A stretch of 14,662 nt of DNA, from positions 1-14,662 of the forward strand of contig DASWIZ010000008.1 in NCBI GenBank assembly GCA_036397395.1. Direction: 5' to 3'. A program made the position numbers and the translations under genes. The notes beneath the pieces were generated by a model. The model was not told the DNA's origin, did not search any database, and worked only from the letters and a program-made list of their open reading frames with translations. Shown in pieces: positions 5,896-11,328 of the stretch (positions are counted from its first letter, which is position 1; each line of letters begins with the position of its first letter). This DNA is from DASRUP01 sp036397395. GTDB lineage: Bacteria; Patescibacteriota; Minisyncoccia; Minisyncoccales; UBA10102.

Positions 5896-6173
5896 CTTTT
5901 TTTCGGGACGATGCCCTGGCTGACGAGTTCGCCGTTTATGATGAGTATGGGCGCATGCCATGCGCCATGGCGCAAAAGCGGGAGCCATGCCCAAGGAAAC
6001 CATGGGCGTATTTTTACGCTCACCTTGTCGCCCAGGTTCATTTCTTTGACGGTGTCCTGTACGAGCGCAGCAAGAAGGTCGCATTCTTCGCATCATTTTT
6101 TTGGAATGGTAAACAAGCCCTGTTGGCCCGAGAAGCGATAAATCGTAATGCGTATGGCGTTGTTTTTTCTCAT
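5862..6173 (-). CDS. thioredoxin-fold protein with in-frame UGA before CxxC
   Basis: A 103-codon frame interrupted by one in-frame UGA (codon 27, bases 6095-6093) immediately before a C-E-E-C redox motif (codons 28 and 31). Before the UGA, I-T-I-Y-R-F-S-G-Q-Q-G-L-F-T-I-P reads as a first strand and loop. After it, D-L-L-A-A-L-V, V-S-V-K-I-R-P-W and H-A-P-I-L-I-I-N-G-E-L-V give the helix, second strand and cis-Pro region of a small thioredoxin/glutaredoxin-like domain. The start ATG overlaps the stop of the upstream glutaredoxin (ATGA), so the two are coupled. Everything except one codon looks intact. The UGA may be a recent nonsense mutation of UGG (Trp commonly precedes thioredoxin CxxC), a sequencing error, or a recoded selenocysteine. 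A 97-codon frame overlapping it is a shadow. Confidence 0.72.
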
Positions 6174-6406
6174 GCAAGGCCCAGGAGTTGATCGATTCTC
6201 TGGCGGTCGAATCCTATCACGATTTTGTCGTCTATGCTAATAACCGGTACTCCCAGCTGTCCTGATTTTTGCATCATTTCTTCTCTTGCCGCGCCATCTG
6301 CAAAAACGTCATACTCCTGGTATGCAACGCCTTTTTCGGCAAAATACTCTTTTGCCGCGCGGCAATAGTGGCATGTGGGGGATGTGTAGATTTGTATGTT
6401 TTTCAT
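6170..6406 (-). CDS. YruB-type glutaredoxin (copy 2)
   Basis: A 78-residue glutaredoxin-fold thiol oxidoreductase with T-S-P-T-C-H-Y-C (Cys12, Cys15), the cis-Pro segment L-G-V-P-V-I-S (61-67 region) and V-I-G-F-D near the end. It is related to the copies at 2-241 and 12554-12790 but more diverged; the redox tripeptide is H-Y in place of V-Y. The start at 6406 matches its paralogues; longer upstream extensions would run through the divergent promoter and into the ROK gene. It is first in a two-gene unit with the thioredoxin-fold gene at 5862, coupled by an ATGA overlap. Its -10-like CATACT (6419-6414) ends 7 nt before the ATG, predicting a leaderless mRNA. A GTGA-N6-TCAC palindrome is centred 41.5 nt from the ATG. 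Confidence 0.93.
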   Translation of the reverse strand: MKNIQIYTSPTCHYCRAAKEYFAEKGVAYQEYDVFADGAAREEMMQKSGQLGVPVISIDDKIVIGFDRQRIDQLLGLA

Positions 6407-6413
6407 ATCATGC

Positions 6414-6481
6414 AGTATGGCAGGCTTCCTTATATTTTCAGTGACAGAGATCACAACAACATAATGCAGAAATGATATAAT
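6414..6481. promoter_or_regulatory. symmetric divergent promoter with GTGA-N6-TCAC site
   Basis: The palindrome GTGACAGAGATCAC lies at 6441-6454 (centre 6447.5). To the right, a perfect TATAAT (6476-6481) predicts a start at 6488, the A of the ROK ATG. To the left, CATACT (6419-6414, minus) predicts a start at 6407 or 6406, the glutaredoxin ATG. The site centre is thus about 40.5 nt from both predicted starts, the class II activator position. No good -35 hexamer is seen on the ROK side, which fits activator dependence. The palindrome matches sites at 8448, 10225 and 10501. Confidence 0.68.
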
Positions 6482-6487
6482 ACAGAT

Positions 6488-7423
6488 ATGAAACAAAAGC
6501 TCGCTGTCGCGGTTGATCTTGGGGCAACAAACGTAAGGGTCGCGCTTGTTTCTCCGAACGGAGAAATTCTCCACAAACTGAAAGAAGAAACCATAAAAAC
6601 CGGCGCAAACGGAAATGTTGTAACCACGCAGATCGAAAGACTCATTCCAAGAGTCTTTGAAGAACGAAACGGAAAACAAATAGCAGGTATTGGAATTTCT
6701 TCGATGGGGCCTCTTGATCATCAAAAAGGCGGTTCGCAAGACTCGCCGAATGTTCCGTTCCGGTTTATCCCGCTGGTAAAGCCCTTGCAAAAAGCTTTTG
6801 CTATGCCGGTACTGCTTTTTAAAGATACGCATGCTGCGGTGTTGGCAGAAAAGCGCTTTGGAGCCGGAAAAAACGTTGCGAATCTTGTGTATATCACAAT
6901 CTCCACGGGAATCGGCGGGGGCGCAATCACAGACGGCAAGCTTTTATACGGCAAAAGCAGAAACGCGGCAGAAATCGGCCATCTGATTGTTGATACAACA
7001 TACGCAATCTCTTGCCCTACATGCGGCAACAATAGTGGTCACTGGGAGAGTTTAGCCTCTGGCCGCAATATCCCCCAATTTTTTCGAGCTTGGGCGCGGC
7101 AAAAAAAGAAAAAGATGCCGCGTCTTCAAACCGCGAAAGAAATCTTTGAGGAAGCGAAAAGAAACTCAACTGTGCGCCAGTTTCTTGACGACCTCGCCCG
7201 GATAAACGCGAAGGCGATATCAGATATTATCGTGGCGTATGACCCGGAGCTTATTACCATTGGCGGCTCTGTCGCGCTCAACAATCAAAGCATTATCTTG
7301 CAAGGGATTAAAAAATACGTGGACCACTATTTGAAAGCGCCAAAAATCCAGATTACGAAGCTTGGCGAAGACATATCGCTTCTCGGGGCAGCGACCGCGG
7401 TTTTCCAAAAAAAAGATGGGTAA
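6488..7423 (+). CDS. ROK-family sugar kinase (glucokinase-like)
   Basis: A 311-residue ROK protein, probably phosphorylating glucose or a related hexose with ATP in the cytosol. The ATP-binding phosphate-1 motif is V-D-L-G-A-T-N (9-15). The catalytic segment is F-K-D-T-H-A-A (Asp113), the phosphate-2 motif S-T-G-I-G-G-G (139-145), and E-I-G-H (162-165) is followed by a zinc-type motif C-P-T-C-G-N-N-S-G-H-W-E (Cys176, Cys179). The last canonical cysteine appears replaced by His185-Trp186. There is no N-terminal DNA-binding domain, so it is a kinase rather than a ROK repressor. Exact sugar specificity cannot be read from sequence. The start codon coincides with the predicted transcription start. 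The 3' end carries an A-run and hairpin that form a terminator for the opposing gene. Confidence 0.92.
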   Translation: MKQKLAVAVDLGATNVRVALVSPNGEILHKLKEETIKTGANGNVVTTQIERLIPRVFEERNGKQIAGIGISSMGPLDHQKGGSQDSPNVPFRFIPLVKPLQKAFAMPVLLFKDTHAAVLAEKRFGAGKNVANLVYITISTGIGGGAITDGKLLYGKSRNAAEIGHLIVDTTYAISCPTCGNNSGHWESLASGRNIPQFFRAWARQKKKKMPRLQTAKEIFEEAKRNSTVRQFLDDLARINAKAISDIIVAYDPELITIGGSVALNNQSIILQGIKKYVDHYLKAPKIQITKLGEDISLLGAATAVFQKKDG

Positions 7424-7441
7424 CTCATAAGAGTTACCCAT
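7416..7441 (-). terminator. intrinsic terminator of the HAD phosphatase gene
   Basis: ATGGGTAACTC (7416-7426) and GAGTTACCCAT (7431-7441) form a perfect 11-bp stem with an ATAA loop. Read on the minus strand the hairpin is followed by TCTTTTTTTT, a typical intrinsic terminator for the gene ending at 7446. On the plus strand no T-run follows. The structure lies inside the last codons and stop of the ROK gene, where the A-run encodes Q-K-K-D. Confidence 0.88.
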
Positions 7442-7445
7442 AGTG

Positions 7446-8387
7446 CTAAAGGGCGGCCATAATGGCCGAGAGCGCCTCGGCCGCTCCGCCGTCGGGGCCG
7501 TCTTTATCGCGAATCAGGATTCCATGATCTTTGCAAGTCGTCTGTATTTCAGGGATACTGTTCTTAAAGCCCACAGGGACAACGCAAGGATGCTTTATTG
7601 ATTCTACATCATTCGCTCCGTCTCCGAGATAGTACACCCCGCAAAGGCCAGTACGCTCGAGGAAACACGCGACTGCGTTGTGCTTTTCGAACAACACCGT
7701 AATATCGAGCCAGGAATACGTGTCGGCAACGCCCTTTCTGATCACCAGCGGAAGCCGGTGGTCTTCAATAAGCCTGCCGATTCGTTCCTCGAGTTTTTCA
7801 ATGGAAATGGTCCCTACTTTTCCCGGGTAGTGCGGGTGGCGCCCCGACACGAGAGTCAAACTTACGTATCGTGGCCCTTCGAGAAGCACCGAGTCGCCAT
7901 CAATAAAGTCCAATCCTTCCATTGCGCAAATCCCAAGCAGGGATCGCAATTTCCGGATGGCCTCTGTTCCTTCTTCAGGAACAAGCTCCACGATTTGTTT
8001 GTTTGGCAGCTGCAACACGCCGCCAGACTCGCCATACATAATACCTCCCTGGAGCTCCGGTGGAATATGCCAGAGAGGAGCCCCGGTAATCGGTATCAGT
8101 AACCCATGTTCCCGGAAGTTCTTGATTGCTTCTGCGTTTGCCGATGAAATGTCGTCTTTGCCCCAGCGCTGGGTTTCATCAACGTCGGTAAAGACAATTG
8201 AATCCGCTCCAGCTATCCAGGGCTCAAGTTCTCCAAGTCGCAAGTTGCATTGGCATGCCACCATGCTCTTGCCGGGCTTTTTGTTGGCCTTGGTTTGTCT
8301 CCAGCATACAAAAACAGCGGTAAGTACCACTGTTGCGAGAGAAGCTCCTGCCGTCAATCCTATCAGTAACGCCCACTGAACAACCAT
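7446..8387 (-). CDS. membrane-anchored HAD-family phosphatase
   Basis: A 313-residue protein with an N-terminal transmembrane anchor (about 5-28) followed by a basic stretch and a HAD hydrolase domain. Motif I is F-T-D-V-D-E-T (nucleophile Asp68, acid/base Asp70), motif II is the Thr of L-I-P-I-T-G, motif III is probably Lys218 (V-I-R-K-G), and motif IV is L-G-D-G-A-N-D (255-260). The spacing places the cap between motifs II and III, as in Cof/sucrose-phosphatase/mannosyl-phosphoglycerate phosphatase-like proteins, so a phosphorylated sugar or glycerate is a plausible substrate. An N-in anchor leaves the enzyme cytoplasmic at the membrane. Unlike most genes here it has a strong Shine-Dalgarno, AGGAGG, 7 nt before the ATG. 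A GTGA-N6-TCAC site lies upstream and a strong terminator downstream, so it is a single-gene unit. Confidence 0.85.
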   Translation of the reverse strand: MVVQWALLIGLTAGASLATVVLTAVFVCWRQTKANKKPGKSMVACQCNLRLGELEPWIAGADSIVFTDVDETQRWGKDDISSANAEAIKNFREHGLLIPITGAPLWHIPPELQGGIMYGESGGVLQLPNKQIVELVPEEGTEAIRKLRSLLGICAMEGLDFIDGDSVLLEGPRYVSLTLVSGRHPHYPGKVGTISIEKLEERIGRLIEDHRLPLVIRKGVADTYSWLDITVLFEKHNAVACFLERTGLCGVYYLGDGANDVESIKHPCVVPVGFKNSIPEIQTTCKDHGILIRDKDGPDGGAAEALSAIMAAL

Positions 8388-8394
8388 TGTGTCG

Positions 8395-8461
8395 CCTCCT
8401 TGTTTTATGATCTGTCGCTATTCTATCAGGAGGGCACAAATTTTTCAGTGATCCGGATCAC
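8395..8461 (-). promoter_or_regulatory. HAD gene promoter with GTGA-N6-TCAC site and strong RBS
   Basis: On the minus strand the palindrome GTGATCCGGATCAC (8461-8448, centre 8454.5) is followed by a -10 TAGAAT (8425-8420) predicting a start at 8413, so the site is centred at -41.5. AGGAGG (8400-8395) precedes the ATG by 7 nt. The palindrome overlaps the last codons of the Crp/Fnr gene, so a coding constraint could also contribute to it. Confidence 0.65.
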
Positions 8462-9101
8462 GAAGCGTGACATGGCCTTCTTTGTCGAGAGAGATCTTGT
8501 TCTTTGCCGTCAGGCGGGCGAGCGTTCGAGTAATAGTTTCCCGCGTGGTGCCCACGAGCTGGGCAAGTTGTTCGTGGGTGAATTTTCTGGCGAGTTTTCC
8601 GGCGTCTTCAAGCCGTTTGAGTTCTCCCAATACCCGTGTTTCCATATCAGACAGAGCCGTGTCGCGCAGCCGGCTTTCCGTGGCGGAAAGTTGAAGAGAG
8701 AGCTCTTTGATTACGCGGAGGGCGATCTCCGGTTTTTTCTCGAGCAGCGCCAGAAAATCCTGTTTTGGCATAACGCACACGACGGCATTTTTGGTTGCTC
8801 TTATGAAGTGTCTGGGCAGGTCCGCGGACCCCATATTGGCGTAGCCAAAAATATCCCCGGGTTTTAAGACATCAACAATCATTTTTCTGCCTCTTTGGTC
8901 AGATTCATAAATCTCCACCTCTCCTTCTTTCAAAAAATACAAACGTTCCTCTGTGTCGTCGTGAGGAGTGGAAATATAGAAACCCTTTTCAAAACTCCGC
9001 ATCTGCGAGGTTGCGGCGATGTTCTTTATGGTTTCCTCGGGAAGGTCCCTGAACAAATTAATCTGCGAAAGGTACCACAGTTTTTTATCGGTGTCTGCCA
9101 T
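8445..9101 (-). CDS. Crp/Fnr-family transcriptional regulator
   Basis: A 218-residue regulator with a cyclic-nucleotide-binding-like beta-barrel (about 15-125, with F-L-K-E-G-E-V-E-I-Y and L-K-P-G-D-I-F-G-Y), a long dimer helix (about 126-150) and a C-terminal winged helix. The recognition helix T-T-R-E-T-I-T-R-T-L (185-194) keeps Arg187, Glu188 and Arg192, the pattern CRP uses to read GTGA; FNR has Val in place of the first Arg. There is no N-terminal cysteine cluster, so it is not an Fe-S FNR, and the cAMP-contacting R-S/T-A-A region is not conserved, so the ligand is unknown. The start at 9101 aligns with the domain start; the ATG at 9167 lies inside the upstream gene. A TATGCT box (9115-9110) ends 8 nt before the ATG. 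Likely targets are the four GTGA-N6-TCAC sites in this window. Confidence 0.92.
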   Translation of the reverse strand: MADTDKKLWYLSQINLFRDLPEETIKNIAATSQMRSFEKGFYISTPHDDTEERLYFLKEGEVEIYESDQRGRKMIVDVLKPGDIFGYANMGSADLPRHFIRATKNAVVCVMPKQDFLALLEKKPEIALRVIKELSLQLSATESRLRDTALSDMETRVLGELKRLEDAGKLARKFTHEQLAQLVGTTRETITRTLARLTAKNKISLDKEGHVTLRDPDH

Positions 9102-9117
9102 ATATTCCCAGCATATC

Positions 9118-9336
9118 TTATTTTTCGGCTTGTTCCAAGAGCTCCCAGGTTTCGAGGTTTTCGGCAAAAGCGTCTGGGTCGAACTCGTCTAGCTCCTGCT
9201 GTTTTCGCATGCAGTTTAAGCAAGAGGGGAATGTGTCCCCGGCGTTTAGGCGTTTCCTGTATCCGCAGGGGACACATACGTATAGCCCGGCCACGCGCAC
9301 CATTTCTCCGATTTTGTACACGATTGCTCCAAGCAT
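9118..9336 (-). CDS. small zinc-ribbon protein
   Basis: A 72-residue protein with four cysteines in a ribbon arrangement: Y-V-C-V-P-C-G-Y (Cys21, Cys24) and F-P-S-C-L-N-C-M (Cys39, Cys42), linked by a basic turn and followed by an acidic helix rich in E, D and L. Such proteins bind one zinc and are often found in small bacterial genomes; no specific role is known to me. The segment before Cys21 (V-Y-K-I-G-E-M-V-R-V-A-G-L) resembles an OB- or SH3-like strand lead-in. A start at Met12 is also possible. It lies 3 nt after the two-TM gene and 16 nt before the Crp/Fnr gene, so the three form a likely operon. Confidence 0.82.
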   Translation of the reverse strand: MLGAIVYKIGEMVRVAGLYVCVPCGYRKRLNAGDTFPSCLNCMRKQQELDEFDPDAFAENLETWELLEQAEK

Positions 9337-9339
9337 AGG

Positions 9340-9693
9340 CTATTGTCGTTTCATCATCTGGGCTAATCGAACAGGCATCATAAACAGGAATATGCCGATG
9401 ACGAACAGCAGCGCGAAAATTCCGGTTAATATCTTGCCAATGCCAACAAGTTTCAATCGGAGCAGTTCAGACGGGTAGTTTTGAATATCTACCAGTTTTT
9501 GGTTAAGTTCCGATCCCGTCGGAGCAGCCTCGCGCTCCGCTTTGTTGATGATAAAGTACTCTTGTTGGAGCGCGTGGAATTTTGGTTCTTCCACTGCTAC
9601 TTGTTGCTGCATACTTACTCCCTGGAACAAGTACACGATTCCCGCAATCGTGACGATCATAACCACCAGGAGTATGGGCATCATTTGTTTCAT
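9340..9693 (-). CDS. two-TM membrane protein, unknown
   Basis: A 117-residue protein with an N-terminal transmembrane segment (about 5-24) and a C-terminal one (about 84-107), enclosing a polar, charged domain of about 55 residues that probably faces outside. The middle is predicted mostly helical (H-A-L-Q-Q-E-Y then K-A-E-R-E-A). There are no cysteines and no recognised family. It is the first gene after the rhodanese terminator, with only about 36 nt between. That gap contains a small dyad, TTGCG-N5-CGCAA (9699-9713), and no strong -10. It is followed by the zinc-ribbon and Crp/Fnr genes, so it may be linked to signalling through that regulator, but nothing in its sequence shows this. Confidence 0.75.
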   Translation of the reverse strand: MKQMMPILLVVMIVTIAGIVYLFQGVSMQQQVAVEEPKFHALQQEYFIINKAEREAAPTGSELNQKLVDIQNYPSELLRLKLVGIGKILTGIFALLFVIGIFLFMMPVRLAQMMKRQ

Positions 9694-9729
9694 ATTTTTT
9701 GCGATGTGCGCAACTTATTTATTAGTGAA

Positions 9730-9752
9730 AACCCGCGGCAAAGCCGCGGGTT
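9730..9752 (-). terminator. hairpin terminator after the rhodanese gene
   Basis: AACCCGCGGC (9730-9739) and GCCGCGGGTT (9743-9752) form a perfect 10-bp G/C-rich stem with a 3-nt loop. It begins 6 nt after the rhodanese stop on the minus strand and is followed by TTTTC, a short U-run. Some read-through into 9693 is possible. Confidence 0.78.
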
Positions 9753-9758
9753 CAACCT

Positions 9759-10130
9759 TTAGGCGCTCGATTGCGCCAATTCTCTTTCTTTGCCGGCTTC
9801 AAAAGAATATCCGGCGTCTTGCCAGTCTGCCAGACCGCCTTCAAAATCAACGACATTTTTATACCCAGCGTCTGTAAGGTCGCTCGCCGCCTTTGGGGAC
9901 AAAGGACAGGTAAAGCTCGCGCAGTACACCACGACTTCTTCGTTTTTATCGGGTATTCGCTTTTCTACCTGCTTCACAAAGTTTGACGCGTGGGCGTCTA
10001 TGCTGATTGCGCCGGGAAGGTGCCGTTGTTCGTACGAGCCTTGCCCGAGCACGTCAACGAGCACAAAGTCAGAACCTTCGTCGATTTTCTTTTTCAGTGC
10101 GTCTCTGGTAATGGTAAAGTATTTTTCCAT
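9759..10130 (-). CDS. rhodanese-like domain protein
   Basis: A 123-residue single-domain rhodanese. It shows F-V-L-V-D-V (22-27), R-H-L-P-G-A (36-41), the active-site segment V-V-Y-C-A-S-F-T-C (Cys70, Cys75), S-P-K-A-A-S-D-L, and the closing V-V-D-F-E-G-G-L-A-D-W. Rhodaneses move sulfane sulfur on the active-site cysteine, and the second cysteine at +5 could allow disulfide or metal chemistry. It is the intact counterpart of the truncated gene at 4943. The start at 10130 matches that paralogue; the longer frame to 10238 would read through the promoter. A GTGA-N6-TCAC site lies about 100 nt upstream, and a hairpin terminator follows. The leader is about 59 nt, so this gene is not leaderless. 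Confidence 0.92.
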   Translation of the reverse strand: MEKYFTITRDALKKKIDEGSDFVLVDVLGQGSYEQRHLPGAISIDAHASNFVKQVEKRIPDKNEEVVVYCASFTCPLSPKAASDLTDAGYKNVVDFEGGLADWQDAGYSFEAGKERELAQSSA

Positions 10131-10196
10131 TGTTTTCTTTCGTGTGTTTAGTAATGTATTATTGAGAAATCCGCCGACCTTTGAATTTCTGTCTTT

Positions 10197-10238
10197 ATGG
10201 TATCGCAGCGTTTCTTTTGTTGCAGTGATTTCAATCAC
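10197..10238 (-). promoter_or_regulatory. rhodanese promoter with GTGA-N6-TCAC site
   Basis: GTGATTTCAATCAC (plus strand 10225-10238, centre 10231.5) is a dyad with 6-bp arms. On the minus strand a TACCAT box (10202-10197) predicts a start at 10190, placing the site at -41.5. It lies between the rhodanese start (10130) and the stop of the mini-gene at 10248, in non-coding sequence. Confidence 0.62.
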
Positions 10239-10247
10239 CCTGAAAGA

Positions 10248-10415
10248 CTACCCGCAGTTGCACTTTCCCGAGGTGTCGCCGCAGTGAGGGCACGCTTCTT
10301 TGTGCTCGCCTTCCTCTTTATCGTGGTCATGCCCATGTTCGTCTTCGTGCCCAATCATCCCCATTTTCTTGCCGGCCGAGCACATCATGCAGTGGCAGTG
10401 TTTTCCGTGTGCCAT
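10248..10415 (-). CDS. Cys/His-rich metal-binding mini-protein
   Basis: A 55-residue gene. The protein has C-H-C-M-M-C near residues 7-12, a His/Asp/Glu-rich centre (G-H-E-D-E-H-G-H-D-H-D), A-C-P-H-C-G (Cys42, Cys45) and a K-C-N-C-G terminus. About 8 histidines and 7 cysteines in 55 residues strongly suggest metal chelation: copper, zinc, nickel or mercury. There is no hydrophobic core, so it is probably a cytosolic buffer or chaperone. No family name is claimed. The ATG at 10415 has no clear Shine-Dalgarno. The TAG stop at 10248 is 10 nt from the GTGA-N6-TCAC site of the rhodanese promoter, so the two genes are adjacent but separately promoted. Confidence 0.8.
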   Translation of the reverse strand: MAHGKHCHCMMCSAGKKMGMIGHEDEHGHDHDKEEGEHKEACPHCGDTSGKCNCG

Positions 10416-10500
10416 AGTTTTATGAATAGAAATAGTATGTTTTTATGCGTTCGACTTTTCTTCTATGGTGTATTTTTATCATGGGTGTATATTTGTATCA

Positions 10501-10552
10501 GTGACGCGCGTCACAGAAAACATTTGGGAGTCGATATACTATTTGGTATACT
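10501..10552 (+). promoter_or_regulatory. promoter of the IMPase gene with GTGA-N6-TCAC site
   Basis: GTGACGCGCGTCAC (10501-10514, centre 10507.5) is a perfect palindrome. Two TATACT boxes follow, at 10535-10540 and 10547-10552. The first predicts a start near 10547-10549, placing the site at about -40. The second ends 7 nt before the ATG at 10560 and would give a leaderless mRNA. Confidence 0.65.
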
Positions 10553-10559
10553 AAAACAT

Positions 10560-11327
10560 ATGTTAGACACGGCAATTCAAGCGGCAAAAGAGGGTGGGGA
10601 AGTGCTCAAGGCGCATTTTCAGACCGCGCTGCAGCAGCGCCTGAAAGAAGACGCAAGCATTGTTACCGAAGCGGACGAAGAAGCGGAAAAGAAAATTCTC
10701 GAGGTGATTCAGGCCAAATACCCGGAGCATAATTTTTTGGGCGAGGAAGGAGGGGAGCTGGAGGCGGGATCTGAATATAGCTGGGTGATTGATCCACTCG
10801 ATGGCACAAGAAATTTCGTAAACGGCATTCCCATTTTCGCTATTTCTATTGCATTGCTCAAAGGGGAAGAGCACGTAGCCTCGGTGGTGTACAATCCTCT
10901 CACAGAAGAGTTATTTTCCGCGGAAAAGGGAAGGGGGAGTTTTTGCAACGGCCATCAATTCCATGTTTCAGAGCACGATGCCAGGTCTGCCATGATTACG
11001 ATTGGCACAAGCTCGGCGAAAGAAAGCAAAGAAATGGCGGCAAAAGTTTTTTCGCACGCGCTCCAGTATGTCGGCGCGGTGCGGTATCTAGGATCCGCGG
11101 TTTTGGAATTATCCTACCTTGCCCGAGGTGGGACAGAAGGATTTATAAACCTGGGCACCAAAAAATGGGACTACGCGGCCGGAACATTACTCGTGTTAGA
11201 GGCAGGCGGCAAAATCACCGATTTTCAGGGCAATCCGTGGGACTTGAGCAAAAACTATTTCATCGCCTCCAACAGCGTTATCCACCCCCAGCTTTTAGAA
11301 TTAATCCAAAGCATTCAGCATACGTAA
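10560..11327 (+). CDS. inositol-monophosphatase-family phosphatase
   Basis: A 255-residue Mg-dependent phosphatase of the IMPase/CysQ/FBPase superfamily. The metal ligands appear as L-G-E-E-G-G (Glu62, Glu63), W-V-I-D-P-L-D-G-T-R-N-F (Asp78, Asp81), and K-W-D-Y-A-A-G (Asp204), followed by L-E-A-G-G. These three motifs in order define the family. Substrates range over inositol phosphate, 3'-phosphoadenosine phosphate and histidinol phosphate; the sequence here does not decide. The start at 10560 fits the family N-terminus; the long upstream extension to 10197 would cross the promoter. It precedes the NAD(P)HX epimerase by 1 nt, so the pair is an operon. A GTGA-N6-TCAC site lies upstream. Confidence 0.92.
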   Translation: MLDTAIQAAKEGGEVLKAHFQTALQQRLKEDASIVTEADEEAEKKILEVIQAKYPEHNFLGEEGGELEAGSEYSWVIDPLDGTRNFVNGIPIFAISIALLKGEEHVASVVYNPLTEELFSAEKGRGSFCNGHQFHVSEHDARSAMITIGTSSAKESKEMAAKVFSHALQYVGAVRYLGSAVLELSYLARGGTEGFINLGTKKWDYAAGTLLVLEAGGKITDFQGNPWDLSKNYFIASNSVIHPQLLELIQSIQHT

Positions 11328-11328
11328 T

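Noticed and set aside
6070..6092. Hairpin after the in-frame UGA as a SECIS element
   Set aside because: The stem is short with a bulge and its loop starts about 9 nt after the UGA, closer than known bacterial SECIS loops; kept only as a weak point for the recoding hypothesis.
6085..6101. Programmed frameshift at the A-run before the UGA
   Set aside because: Family-like sequence is in the same frame before and after the UGA, so a frameshift would leave, not restore, the homologous frame.
5884..6177. 97-codon open frame on the minus strand (R-H-T-H-Y-D... C-C-A-R-T)
   Set aside because: It is a shadow in another frame of the thioredoxin-fold gene at 5862-6173; its residues are Arg/His-rich and resemble no domain, whereas the overlapping frame shows clear fold motifs.
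9699..9713. TTGCG-N5-CGCAA dyad upstream of the two-TM gene as an operator
   Set aside because: Arms are only 5 bp, no matching copy was seen elsewhere, and no promoter elements place it convincingly.
10197..10559. Long N-terminal extension of the IMPase-like gene
   Set aside because: It would read through the mini-gene on the other strand, the palindrome and two -10 boxes, and its residues do not look like a family N-terminus.
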